Assembly (NCBI GenBank): GCA_937958785.1
Contig: CALGMY010000182.1
Location: 1 to 16,995, forward strand
DNA length: 16,995 nt
Origin: an uncultured Gammaproteobacteria bacterium
Lineage (GTDB): Bacteria > Pseudomonadota > Gammaproteobacteria > Steroidobacterales > GCA-2729495
Direction of reading: 5' to 3'
The notes beneath the pieces are model-generated. The model made no database searches and was not told where the DNA came from. It was given only the letters and a program-made list of their open reading frames with translations. Shown in pieces: positions 1-8,303 of this stretch. Position 1 is the first letter of the stretch. Each line of letters starts with the position of its first letter. Both the position numbers and the translations under genes were made by a program.

Positions 1-48
1 CGAGATTTCTGCCTGTCTCGTGGGCTCGGAGATGTGTATAAGAGACAG
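1..48. other. Illumina Nextera i7 adapter remnant (not genomic)
   Basis: The first 48 bases are a library adapter. Bases 1-6 match the end of the P7 oligo (CGAGAT). Bases 7-14 (TTCTGCCT) match the i7 index of Nextera primer N703. Bases 15-29 are GTCTCGTGGGCTCGG, and bases 30-48 are the 19-bp Tn5 mosaic end AGATGTGTATAAGAGACAG. Genomic sequence therefore begins at about base 49, and yhdP ends here only because the contig ends. The adapter identity is recalled from known oligo sequences and matches base for base. Confidence 0.98.
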
Positions 49-3000
49 GGTTGCAGGTGAAGGCGTTGCCCCGGTCAAGGCGGAATTCACCCTGCACCCG
101 GTCGAAGGCCAGGCCCTTGTCCGTGACGTCGGAGAAATCGAGGCCCAGCCGGCGGGGCAGCGCCGCGATGCTGAGCAGGCCCACGAGCCGGCCGCCGCCC
201 GGATTCACGGGCAGGAAGCGGCCCTTGTCCAGGCTCACGACGACCCGGCCCCCGGCGGCATTGAGGAAGTCGTCGCTGGGTCCCCCCGGCCAGAAGAGGT
301 CCAGCGTCACGCTGGCCTTCTCGCCCTGCACCACCGGGTCGTAGCCCAGGGCCGACAGGGTCGGGGCAATGTCGGTGGAGGTGAGCGCGAGCCGCAGCTC
401 GCTCCGCTGGCGTCCGGGATCGTCCTGTTCCAGGACCCAGGCGGCATCGCCGGTGACGCGGAAATCCGGCCCCTGCATGGTGAGCGGCTCGACCACGATG
501 CCGTCACCACGCTGGACGACCTCGGCGGTGAGCCGGCCAAGCTGCATGTCCTTCAGCACGAAGTCCCGCACGGTCGCGCGCACCGCGGGGAACTTGCGCG
601 GATCCGCGTCGCCGGCGTCAGCCCCGTTCGTGCCATTGCCAGCCTGGTCGCCGAGCCACAGGCGGTCCATGTCGAGCACGATCGGCGCCTCATCGCCCGG
701 TCCGGCAGGCACGGTGATGGTCCCTTCTGCCGTAGGACCCCGCACCGCCACCTGCCACTCGCCCCCGGTGCGCCGGGCACTGATGCGGGTCGCCGGGAAG
801 GTTCGGCCGAGGATGGCGAACCGCTCAGCCTTGAGGTCGATCCGGTTCAGCAGGTCGCCCGAAGCCGGCGGGGCCCCGGCAGCCGTCGTGGAGCCCCGGG
901 CGGGAAACCAGTCCTCGAAACGCAGGCTGGCGAAGCTGCCGGCAATCGCGAGGCCCGGCGTGCCGGGCAGGCTTGCCCGCGGTCCCCCGCTCCGCAACTC
1001 GCCGCGGGCCAGGCGCCAGCGGGGCTGTCCGCGCTGCGCCGGCGCGGTGAATTCGAGGGCCCAGCTCACGCCCCGGTCGATGGCCCCGCTCACCGAGACC
1101 TCACCGGGCCCGGGCAGCTGCACTTCCATGTCGAGGGGCTCAGCGACGCCGGCGGCCTTGGCCAGGGGGGCCGGCAGGCGGCTGACGAACTGCTTGAGGT
1201 CCGAGCGGATAGCCACCGTCACCGGCGCGCCCGTGCGGCGGGCCGGCAGCGCGATGGTCGCCTCCCAGTCGACCCGGCCATCGAGCTCAGCCGCATAGGG
1301 AAGCGAAAATGCCGCAGCGAGCTTCCCGGCCGGGGTCCCCCCCCGGGCCTCGGCGACCTGCACCAGGCCGGGTTCATCCGCCCGTGCCGGCCGCAGGGCG
1401 AGCTGCACGGGCTCGTCGAGGAAGCGCCCGGCCACCCGCTCGGCGGCGAGCCGGTCCCCGTCGAGCCGCACCGTACCTTCGAGGGCCGTGAGCCCGAAGT
1501 CGACCCGCCGGAGTCCGAGGCGGACGCCGCCGAGGTCGAAGCGCCCGGAGAGCCGGTAATCCTTCGGTCGGGCGAGGGGCAACCGGAGGTTCACGTCGCT
1601 TGCGACGGGTCCGCTGCCGGTGACCGACTCCAGCGTGGGCCCGAGCAGCCGGGCAAGCGGGGTCTGCCGGAGGAAGGCGAGGATCGGGGCCAGTTGCAGG
1701 CCATCGGCGGCCCTGACGTCGAGCTCCGCATCCCGCAGCAGGTTGGGCACGCGGATTTCCGCGTCGTCGAACGTGAGCCCGCCGATGGCTCCGCGGTTCT
1801 CCACCGACGAGAGCGTGGCCCGGTCGATGATCACCGTGCCTGTGGCGTTCTCGATGCGCGGCCAGTCGTCCGCGTAATCGATCACCGCATCGGCCAGCGT
1901 GAACTCTGCGCGGAAGCGGCCGCCGCCGTCCGCGTAGGGAAACCCCCGCAGCGGCCCCTGCCAGAGCAGTTCGGCGTTGGGGACGGAGCCCGCAACCAGC
2001 GCCCGGTCGAGCCACCGCACGACGTTCGGGCGGAACCTCTGGAGCGGCAGGTAGTTGAGGGCCGATGGGGCCGACGAGGCCACGAAACGGGCGTTCACGT
2101 CCACGAACACGGGGCCCGACGCCGGCAGGCGGACCCGCACGCTGCCACGGCTCTCCACGTCCGGCGTGCTGACCCGCAGATCCTCGCCGAACATCTCGAG
2201 GCCATCCGCCGCGAGCTTCCAGCCGGCCCGGCCCCGGGCACCCGTGGTGCGGATGTCGGCCCGGAAGAGCGTCGGCAGGCGGAGCAGGCCGGCGCCGGAC
2301 GCGAGGTCGAGGACGCCGCCCGCCTGGTCGGCCCGGAGGCTGCCGCTGACACCGGTCACGGCCCAGCCAGGGGCCGGCATCGTGACCCCGAGGTCCCGCA
2401 CCGCGGCCACGACCGTCCACTCGGGCGGCCGGTCGCGGGGCAGGTTCGCCTGCAGCTCGAAATCGCTGACCTCCCCCTCCAGCCGCTCCGGCAGGACGGT
2501 CTCCCGCAACCCCCGGCCAGCCAGGGACCGCACCAGGGGCCAGAGGTCCTGCAGGCGCAGGCGGTCGGCAGTGGCCGTGAGGGCCGCCGGCCCCCCGTCG
2601 TCCCCGGCCCGCCAGGCCAGTTGCCCGCTGGCCGGCGCGGGGCTCCGGCCTTCCCGGACCAGGACGAAGCGGTCAAGGGTCGCTTCCCAGCCGGCCGCGT
2701 CCCGCTGCCAGGCAGCCGCAAGGTCGAGGCCCCCCAGCTTCTCTGTCGGACCCGTGGTACCCGCGAGCTCGACCGGGCCGAGGTCCAGGTCGACAGCGAT
2801 CCCGAGCGGCACGGGACCTTCGAAGGTTCCCTTCAGTTCCACCTCGCCCCGGCCGGTCACGAGCGGGACGGCCTCGTTGGCGAGGATGCGCAGCCAGCGA
2901 GCAAGGTTCAGGTCACCGCCGGACAGGCGCACGTCCCAGGGGATCCGGACCGGCGCCGCGTCTGCGGCGGGCGGCCGGCCCGTGGGCAACAGGGCGGCCG

Positions 3001-3643
3001 GCACGCTGCCGGACAGCTCCAGATCGGGGCCGAGGTCGGCGCCGCCATCCACGTCGGCCGTGAACCCGACGATCCGGGGACCCAGGTCCACGTCCAGTTG
3101 CCGGACTGTGACGGCCACCAGGGGCTCGAGTCGCGCCGGATCGGCCACCTCCAGGGCAATGTCCCGCAGGCGGAGGTCGAGCCGGGGCAGGCGTGGGCTG
3201 CGGGGCCGCCGCAGGAGATCGTCCAGGAATACGGTGTTGACCAGCCACTGCCCGGTGGGCAGGCGCTCGGCACGCACGCGGGCGCCCCGCACCCCGATGC
3301 GGCCTGGCTGCAGCTGCCGGTCGAGGACCAGCCGGCGCAGGCTGAGGCCCACCACGAGCTCGCGGGCGTCGAACACCGGCCGTTGGTCGGCCAGCATGGC
3401 GATCCTCACCTCGCCGAACCGCAGCTCGGGACCGGTCAGCGGCCAGCTCGCTCTGAGCGTGCGGAACTGCACGTCGAACCCCGTGGCCTCCGTCACCAGG
3501 CGCCGGATCTCGTCCTGGTACTCCGGGGCCAGCGGCAGCAGGAGCCGGGCGAGGCCGACCACGACCGCCAGCAGGATGAGTACGGCGGCCAGCACACCCG
3601 CCAGCCAGCCGAGGCTCCGCCTGAGGATGCCCCGTTCGCGCAT
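49..3643 (-). CDS. yhdP: YhdP family AsmA-like envelope protein, 3' end missing
   Basis: A single open minus-strand frame runs from ATG at 3643 to the adapter junction, giving 1198 visible codons against about 1270 residues for E. coli YhdP. Roughly the last 70 residues and the stop are missing. The N-terminus is a membrane anchor (residues about 11-35, LGWLAGVLAAVLILL), followed by the AsmA-type opening APEYQDEIRRLVTEATGFDV. The visible end contains the family's C-terminal signature, GRLVGLLSIAALPRRLGLDF followed by SDVTDKGLAFD. YhdP-family proteins are inner-membrane anchored, span the periplasm as a beta-groove bridge, and help move phospholipid to the outer membrane. The gene lies 12 bp downstream of rng, as in the E. 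coli maf-rng-yhdP-tldD order. No strong ribosome site is seen upstream. Beyond base 49 the frame stays open into adapter, so automated predictions would append false residues (PVSYTHLRAHET...). Confidence 0.93.
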
Positions 3644-3655
3644 CGTCCCGCGCAC

Positions 3656-5122
3656 CTACACCAGGACGACGTCGAACTGATCCTGGCTGTACAGGCCCTC
3701 GACCTGCAGCCGGATCGACTTGCCTGTGACCGCCTCGAGCTCGGCGATGCCCGACGATTCCTCGTCGAGCAACAGCTCGATGACCTCCTGGTGCGCGAGA
3801 ATGACGAGCTCCTTGAACCTGAACTGGGCGTTCTGCCGCAGGATCTCCCGGAAGATCTCGTAGCAGACCGTCTCGGGGGACTTGATGTGGCCGCGGCCCT
3901 CGCAGGTTGGACAGGGCTCGCAGAGGATGTGTTCCAGGCTCTCCCGCGTCCGCTTGCGGGTCATCTGCACGAGGCCGAGGGGCGACACCTCGGCGACCTG
4001 GGGTCGCGCCGCGTCACCGGACAGCGCCGCATTGAGCGCCTCCAGCACCTGCCGGCGATGGCCTTCCTCGGTCATGTCGATGAAGTCGATGATGATGATG
4101 CCGCCCAGGTTGCGCAGGCGGAGCTGGCGGGCGATGGCCACGGCCGCCTCGAGGTTGGTCCGGAAAATGGTGTCTTCCAGGTTGCGGTGGCCCACGTAGC
4201 CGCCGGTATTCACGTCGATGCTGGTCAGCGCCTCGGTCTGGTCGATCACCAGGTAGCCGCCCGACTTCAGCTCGACCTTGCGTGCCAGCGCCTTCTGGAT
4301 CTCGTCCTCGATGCCATAGAGGTCGAACACGGGCCGCGGCCCCGGGTACAGCTCGATGCGGTTGGCCAGCTCCGGCATCACGCTCGTCGCGAAATCGCGC
4401 AACTCGTCACAGGCGGCCGCGTCATCGACCCGCACCTTGTGGATCTCCGGGTTCACGAGGTCGCGCAGCACGCGGATTGCCAGGGGCAGGTCCCGGTGCA
4501 CCAGCGCGGGCACCGGCGAGTTCTCCGCCTGCCGGGAGACCACGTCCCACAACCGGTTGAGGAACTCCACGTCGGCCCGCAGGGGTGCCTCGTCGACGCC
4601 CTCGGCCGCCGTCCGCACGATGTAGCCGTGGCCGGGCCGGTCGGTCGCCAGTCCCGCCACCAGCTGCCGGAGGCGATTGCGCTCCTCCTCCGACTCGATG
4701 CGGCCGGAAACCCCGAGGGTCGCCTCCCGGGGCATGAGGACGAGGTAGCGGGACGGCATGGTGATGAACGTGCTGAGCCGGGCCCCCTTGGTGCCCAGCT
4801 GGTCCTTGACGACCTGGACGAGGACGTTGTCCCCCTCGCGGAGCAGATGGCGGATGTCCGGCTCCACGCCCGGTGCCGGCGCGGGCGCGCCGGGCGGCGG
4901 GAGCACGTCCGAGGCGTGCAGGAATCCCGTGCGGGCGAGGCCGATCTCGACGAAGGCGGCCTGCATGCCCGGGAGCACGCGCACCACGCGCCCCTTGTAG
5001 ATGTTGCCCGTGAGCCCCCGCCGGGAGGTGCGCTCGATGAGGATTTCGCGCAGCACGCCGCCTTCTACGACGGCAGCCCGCACCTCGCGGGACGTGACGT
5101 TGATGAGGATTTCGCCCGTCAC
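3656..5122 (-). CDS. rng: Ribonuclease G
   Basis: The 488-aa product closely matches the usual RNase G length (489 in E. coli). RNase G is an endoribonuclease of the RNase E/G family that matures the 16S rRNA 5' end and cleaves A/U-rich single-stranded RNA. Visible features are the N-terminal EILINVTSREVRAAVVEGG, an S1 domain (about residues 36-125, GNIYKGRVVRVLPGMQAAFV), the metal-binding catalytic aspartates D303 (SIDVNT) and D346 (IIIIDFIDM), and the zinc-link cysteines C404/C407 (CEPCPTCEGRG). These fall at the same numbers as in RNase E. The S1 domain has a Pro/Ala-rich insertion near residues 75-85. I chose the GTG start at 5122 because it forms a GTGA overlap with the maf stop and because the conserved family N-terminus begins there; the frame stays open further upstream, but that part is maf read in another frame. 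No RNase E-like C-terminal scaffold is present, which separates it from rne. Confidence 0.96.
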   Translation of the reverse strand: MTGEILINVTSREVRAAVVEGGVLREILIERTSRRGLTGNIYKGRVVRVLPGMQAAFVEIGLARTGFLHASDVLPPPGAPAPAPGVEPDIRHLLREGDNVLVQVVKDQLGTKGARLSTFITMPSRYLVLMPREATLGVSGRIESEEERNRLRQLVAGLATDRPGHGYIVRTAAEGVDEAPLRADVEFLNRLWDVVSRQAENSPVPALVHRDLPLAIRVLRDLVNPEIHKVRVDDAAACDELRDFATSVMPELANRIELYPGPRPVFDLYGIEDEIQKALARKVELKSGGYLVIDQTEALTSIDVNTGGYVGHRNLEDTIFRTNLEAAVAIARQLRLRNLGGIIIIDFIDMTEEGHRRQVLEALNAALSGDAARPQVAEVSPLGLVQMTRKRTRESLEHILCEPCPTCEGRGHIKSPETVCYEIFREILRQNAQFRFKELVILAHQEVIELLLDEESSGIAELEAVTGKSIRLQVEGLYSQDQFDVVLV

Positions 5123-5700
5123 AGCAGCTCGCAACCGAAGAAGGCCAGCAGCCGGGCCGTCTCGAACAGGGGCAGGCCCATCACGCCGGAATAGCTGCCC
5201 GAGAGGTCGGCGATGAACTGGGCGCCACGCCCCTGGATCGCGTAGGCGCCGGCCTTGTCGGCCGGCTCGCCGGTGCGCCAGTAAGCCGCGATCTCCGCCG
5301 AGCCCAGTGGCCGGAAGGTGACCTCGCTGCGGGAAAGCTGGACCCGCTCCCGACCGCCGTCCGCCACGGCGACGGCCGTATAGACCGCGTGGGTGCGCCC
5401 CGACAGGCGGTTCAGGATGCGGGTGGCGTCTGCCTCGTCCACCGGCTTGCCGAAGAGTTCGGTGCCGAGGGCCACGGCGGTGTCGGCCGCGACGACCGGG
5501 GCGGGCGCCGATGCCGGGCGGACGGCAATCCCCGCCACGGCCTTGGCGGACGCCAGGCGGCAGACCAGGTCCGCGGCGGTCTCGCCCGGTCGCGGGCGCT
5601 CGTCCACGCCCACCGGCAGCACCTCGCACCGGACACCGAGCTGGGCCAGCAACTCGCGGCGACGGGGGGAGGCGGACGCAAGGTAGACGAAGGCGCTCAC
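5119..5700 (-). CDS. maf: Maf/YhdE nucleoside triphosphate pyrophosphatase
   Basis: This 193-aa Maf-family protein hydrolyses nucleoside triphosphates to monophosphates and pyrophosphate. The family acts on dTTP, UTP or modified pyrimidine nucleotides as a house-cleaning activity. The substrate-loop motif SASPRRRELL is at residues 8-17, the catalytic aspartate lies in AADTAV (D73), and GKPVDEADATRILNRLSGRTH and DKAGAYAIQGRGAQFIADLSG match the YhdE-type dTTP/UTP enzyme better than the YceF type. The position directly upstream of rng also fits yhdE. The start is a GTG at 5700, 20 bp after the rlmH stop. A weak GGGGA lies upstream. The stop overlaps the rng GTG by four bases, suggesting coupled translation. 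Confidence 0.94.
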   Translation of the reverse strand: MSAFVYLASASPRRRELLAQLGVRCEVLPVGVDERPRPGETAADLVCRLASAKAVAGIAVRPASAPAPVVAADTAVALGTELFGKPVDEADATRILNRLSGRTHAVYTAVAVADGGRERVQLSRSEVTFRPLGSAEIAAYWRTGEPADKAGAYAIQGRGAQFIADLSGSYSGVMGLPLFETARLLAFFGCELL

Positions 5701-5720
5701 GGTGTCGGGTTCCCCGGGGT

Positions 5721-6191
5721 TCAGGCCTTGTGGTAGGGATGGCCCTTGAGGATGGTGAAGGCCCGGTAGAGCTGCTCCACCACGATCACGCGCACGAGCC
5801 CGTGGGGCAGCGTCAGGGCCGAGAGCGACCAGGACTCGTTGGCCCGGGCCATGACATCGGCGGAGAGCCCCTCGGGACCACCCACGACCAGGGCCACGGA
5901 CGGCTGGTGGTTCTGCCAGCGGTCAAGCTCCCGGGCGAGGACGGTCGAGGACCAGGACTTGCCGCGCTCATCGAGGGTCACCACGAAGTCGGCCGGCTTC
6001 AGCCGCTGCAGGATGCGCTGGCCCTCCTTCTCCCGCGCCACGGCCGGATCCCCGCCGGAGGAGCGGAGCGAGAGCGGGATCTCGACGAGTTCGGGCTTGA
6101 GGTGGGGTGGCAGCCGGTCCAGGTACAGGCCGACGGCCTCCCGGACCCAGTCTTCCGGGCGGGTGCCGATCACCAGGAGCCGTATTTTCAT
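5721..6191 (-). CDS. rlmH: 23S rRNA pseudouridine-1915 N3-methyltransferase RlmH
   Basis: At 156 aa it matches the family (155 in E. coli). RlmH is a SPOUT-class, SAM-dependent methyltransferase that methylates pseudouridine 1915 in helix 69 of 23S rRNA on assembled 70S ribosomes. Visible features are the N-terminus MKIRLLVIGT, the SAM-binding loop VVGGPEGLS (G104-G108), the knot-forming ALTLPHGLVRVIVVEQLYRA, and the near-invariant C-terminus HPYHKA. The ATG at 6191 has a modest purine tract (AGGCGG) about nine bases upstream. It follows rsfS after 62 bp, the longest gap in this gene run, which holds a GC hairpin and a possible promoter. It precedes maf. The rsfS-rlmH pairing is typical of many bacteria. 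Confidence 0.97.
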   Translation of the reverse strand: MKIRLLVIGTRPEDWVREAVGLYLDRLPPHLKPELVEIPLSLRSSGGDPAVAREKEGQRILQRLKPADFVVTLDERGKSWSSTVLARELDRWQNHQPSVALVVGGPEGLSADVMARANESWSLSALTLPHGLVRVIVVEQLYRAFTILKGHPYHKA

Positions 6192-6208
6192 GGGTGCTAC
6201 CGCCTAGT

Positions 6209-6223
6209 CCCCGCCGGGCGGGG
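6209..6223 (-). repeat. GC-rich palindrome in the rsfS-rlmH gap
   Basis: CCCCGCCGGGCGGGG is an inverted repeat (arms CCCCGCC/GGCGGGG) between the rsfS stop and the rlmH start. As RNA it could form a short, very stable hairpin. There is no U-tract, so it does not look like an intrinsic terminator. It could slow polymerase, protect processed mRNA ends, or be chance in GC-rich DNA. Confidence 0.35.
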
Positions 6224-6229
6224 GCAAGG

Positions 6230-6257
6230 ATGATACACGCCCGGCGGGTCCGGTCAG
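6230..6257 (-). promoter_or_regulatory. Possible sigma70 promoter for rlmH-maf-rng-yhdP
   Basis: On the minus strand TATCAT (6235-6230, five of six matches to TATAAT) lies 16 bp downstream of CTGACC (6257-6252, four of six matches to TTGACA), upstream of rlmH. AT-rich hexamers are rare in this GC-rich window, which gives some weight. The -35 match overlaps the rsfS stop codon. Confidence is low because the consensus matches are partial. Confidence 0.3.
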
Positions 6258-6592
6258 GCGGTGGCCGCCGCGTCCATGTCCCAGAGGTTCTCCAGCTTGT
6301 AGAAGTCCCGGGCCTTGGGCTGCATGATGTGCACGATCACGTCGGCGAGGTCCACGAGGACCCACTCGCCGGTGCCCGTGCCCTCCACGCCCAGGGGCTG
6401 GCAGCCGGCCTCCGAGGCCCGCTGCACCAGCCGGTCGGCAATGGACTTCACGTGGCGGTCGGACGTACCGCTCGCGACGATCATGTAGTCCGCGATGGTG
6501 GTTTGCCGGCGCACGTCCAGCACCTTGATGTCGCGGGCCTTGAGGTCCGCCAGCGCGTGCTCTGCCAGCGCCAGCAGTTGCTTACTGCGCAC
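6254..6592 (-). CDS. rsfS: Ribosome silencing factor RsfS
   Basis: This gene encodes a 112-aa RsfS/DUF143 protein, which binds ribosomal protein uL14 and blocks subunit joining when nutrients are short. The core is conserved: DLKARDIKVLDVRRQTTIAD, YMIVASGTSDRHVKSIADRL, GVEGTGTGEWVLVDLADVIV, HIMQPKARDFYKLENLW. I place the start at GTG 6592 and not at the in-frame ATG at 6619. The GTG has a strong ribosome site (GGGAGG at 6607-6602, nine bases upstream), gives the usual family length, and begins at the conserved N-terminal helix. The ATG has no such site and would add nine non-conserved residues. With the GTG start it overlaps the nadD end by 11 bases, so translation is probably coupled. Confidence 0.95.
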   Translation of the reverse strand: MRSKQLLALAEHALADLKARDIKVLDVRRQTTIADYMIVASGTSDRHVKSIADRLVQRASEAGCQPLGVEGTGTGEWVLVDLADVIVHIMQPKARDFYKLENLWDMDAAATA

Positions 6593-7250
6593 TCGTTGTC
6601 GCCTCCCTTGGATGGGCATATATGTGGGTTCTCGAGATCAGTTCAAGCACGGCGTCCGGCACGAGGAAGCGGGGATCGCCGCCCCCGGCCACGAGGGTCC
6701 GGATGGCGGAGGACGAAATGTCGAGCTGGGTGACCTCGCGGAGCAGCACCCGGCCGGCCGGGGCCGCGGCGAGGTCGGCTGGCCGCTCGGTGCCCCGCTC
6801 CCGGTAGAGGTCCCCTGCCCCGCCGGCGATGGCCTGCGGGCCGCCCGGCCGGCGCGCCACCACGATATGGGCGAGGGCGAGGATGTCCTGCCACCGGTGC
6901 CAGCCGGGCAGGCCGAGGAAGGCATCCAGCCCGAGCAGCAGGCACAGGGGCCGGTCGCCCGCTTCCGCCCGCAGGCTGGCGAGGGTGTCGACCATGTAGG
7001 ACGGGCCCGGGCGTTTCAGTTCCCGGTCGTCGACCCGGAATCCCGGAAGGTCGGCCAGTGCGGCCTCGAGCATGCGCAGGCGCAGCGCCTCCGGCGCCAC
7101 GGGTGGCGGCCGGTGGGGCGGCAACCGGCAGGGAATGAAGCGGACCTCGGCAAGTCCGAGGGCGGTCTTCAGTTCGTGGGCCGTCCGCAGGTGCCCCACG
7201 TGGACGGGGTCGAAGGTGCCGCCGAAGATGCCGATGGGTTGCAGGGGCAT
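6582..7250 (-). CDS. nadD: Nicotinate-nucleotide adenylyltransferase NadD
   Basis: This 222-aa enzyme converts nicotinate mononucleotide and ATP to deamido-NAD in NAD synthesis. It is a nucleotidyltransferase of the HIGH superfamily. Visible features are GIFGGTFDPVHVGHL (residues 7-21, with the HxGH nucleotide motif), the RPGPSYMVDTL substrate segment, LLLGLDAFLGLPGWHRW, and the C-terminal ISSSAIR ATP-binding motif. The ATG at 7250 shares one base with the holA stop (TGATG), and its TAA lies inside the start region of rsfS. The holA-nadD-rsfS-rlmH order is the classical gammaproteobacterial one. Confidence 0.97.
   Translation of the reverse strand: MPLQPIGIFGGTFDPVHVGHLRTAHELKTALGLAEVRFIPCRLPPHRPPPVAPEALRLRMLEAALADLPGFRVDDRELKRPGPSYMVDTLASLRAEAGDRPLCLLLGLDAFLGLPGWHRWQDILALAHIVVARRPGGPQAIAGGAGDLYRERGTERPADLAAAPAGRVLLREVTQLDISSSAIRTLVAGGGDPRFLVPDAVLELISRTHIYAHPREATTSAQ
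6602..6607 (-). promoter_or_regulatory. Shine-Dalgarno site deciding the rsfS start
   Basis: GGGAGG (within AAGGGAGGC) on the minus strand is followed nine bases later by GTG at 6592. It is the clearest ribosome site in the window and lies inside the last codons of nadD. It supports the GTG start of rsfS over the upstream ATG. Confidence 0.75.
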
Positions 7251-8284
7251 CAGGCGAGTTCGGCGCCCTGGGGTGGCCGGCCCGCGAGGGCCAGCGTCAG
7301 CTCGGTGAGGGCATTCCAGGCATCGCCGGGCCGCGCCCCCTTCACGATCCGGTCACAGGTCGTGCCCATGTGCAGGAGTCGGCCGAGCCCACCCCGGTGG
7401 TGCCGCAGCGCGCGGACGTAGAGGTCTGTCCGGGACTGCCAGACGCCCAGGGCCCGAAGGGCCTGGGTCGGGTCCCCGGACCGGGCACCCGCTTCTGCCA
7501 GCACCAGCACCTCCCGCAGCAGGGACCAAAGGACGAGCGGCGACGCCGTCCCCTCTTCCCGCAATCCGCCCAGGATGCGGACGGCCCGGGCGACATCGCC
7601 GGCCAGGGCGGCATCGGCGAGCTGGAAGACGTCGAAGCGCGCACCATCCGCCACCGCCGCGCGGATCCGGGCCGCATCGAGCCGTGTACCCGGCGCGTGC
7701 AGCAGCGCGAGCTTGTCGATTTCCTGCTGGGCCGCGAGCAGGTTGCCCTCGACCCGGGCCGCGAGGAGGTCGATGCCCTCGTCGTCGCAGGCGAGGCCGG
7801 CCGCGGCGAAGCGGCGGCTGATCCAGGCGGGCAGGCCGGCGAGATCCGGCGCACGGGTCTCGATCCAGGCACCGCCCTCGGTCAGCGCCCGGACCCAGGC
7901 GGAGTCGGCAACCTTGCGGACCAGTGCCGGCGTGATGACGAGCACCACGTTGCCATCGGCGCCCCGGGCCGCCAGCTCGCGCAGCGCCCGGGAGCCTTCG
8001 TCGCCCGGCGCGGCGCCCGGCAGGCGGATCTCGATGAGTTTGCCCGAGGAGAACAGCGAGAGGCTGCGCAGGGCGTTGCCGACCTCGTCCCAGCGGAAGG
8101 AACGTTCGACGACATGGGACTCCCGCTCGGCGCAACCACTGGCGAGCGCCGCGGCGCGCAGGGCATCCACGACTTCGTTCACCAGCAACGGCTCGTCGCC
8201 GGTGACCAGGTATACCGGCAGCAGCGGAACCTGCCTGCCCGCTCCCCGCAGCTGTTCCAGCAGGCGCTCCGGCGTGAGCTTCAT
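7250..8284 (-). CDS. holA: DNA polymerase III subunit delta
   Basis: HolA is the delta subunit of the clamp-loader complex that opens the beta clamp during replication. The product is 344 aa (343 in E. coli). Recognisable segments are PVYLVTGDEPLLVNEVVDAL (the beta-binding N-terminal domain), FSSGKLIEIRLP, NLLAAQQEIDKLALLHAPG, the ADGARFDVFQLADAALAGD helix region and SPLVLWSLLREVLVLA. The frame stays open upstream to 8413, but I chose ATG at 8284 because the MKLTPERLLEQL N-terminus matches the family and the upstream part would run through the preceding gene. Its usual upstream neighbour is lptE; here it is a Trm112-like gene 19 bp away. Confidence 0.95.
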   Translation of the reverse strand: MKLTPERLLEQLRGAGRQVPLLPVYLVTGDEPLLVNEVVDALRAAALASGCAERESHVVERSFRWDEVGNALRSLSLFSSGKLIEIRLPGAAPGDEGSRALRELAARGADGNVVLVITPALVRKVADSAWVRALTEGGAWIETRAPDLAGLPAWISRRFAAAGLACDDEGIDLLAARVEGNLLAAQQEIDKLALLHAPGTRLDAARIRAAVADGARFDVFQLADAALAGDVARAVRILGGLREEGTASPLVLWSLLREVLVLAEAGARSGDPTQALRALGVWQSRTDLYVRALRHHRGGLGRLLHMGTTCDRIVKGARPGDAWNALTELTLALAGRPPQGAELA

Positions 8285-8303
8285 GGGCCGCCGGCCGCCG
8301 CGG

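Noticed and set aside
30..48. Tn5 mosaic end suggesting a transposon terminus
   Set aside because: It is embedded in the full Nextera oligo with an index, so it comes from library preparation. There is no transposase gene and no target duplication.
4088..4100. (GAT)n microsatellite-like run
   Set aside because: It is simply four ATC isoleucine codons of the conserved IIIIDF active-site strand of RNase G read on the other strand.
20..5194. A 5.2-kb plus-strand open frame (1724 codons) opposite yhdP and rng
   Set aside because: It starts inside the adapter and runs in exact codon register antisense to yhdP and rng, which share a frame. In very GC-rich genes the codons TTA, CTA and TCA are rare, so their antisense frame lacks stops. 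The translation has no recognisable family, and the opposite strand is clearly coding.
5994..6005. CGGCTTCAGCCG, identical to the core of the REP-like hairpin
   Set aside because: It lies within conserved rlmH codons, without the GTAGGAG flank. A 12-bp match of this composition is expected by chance.
6593..6619. Extended rsfS start at ATG 6619
   Set aside because: It lacks a ribosome site and adds nine non-conserved residues, while GTG 6592 has GGGAGG at the right distance.
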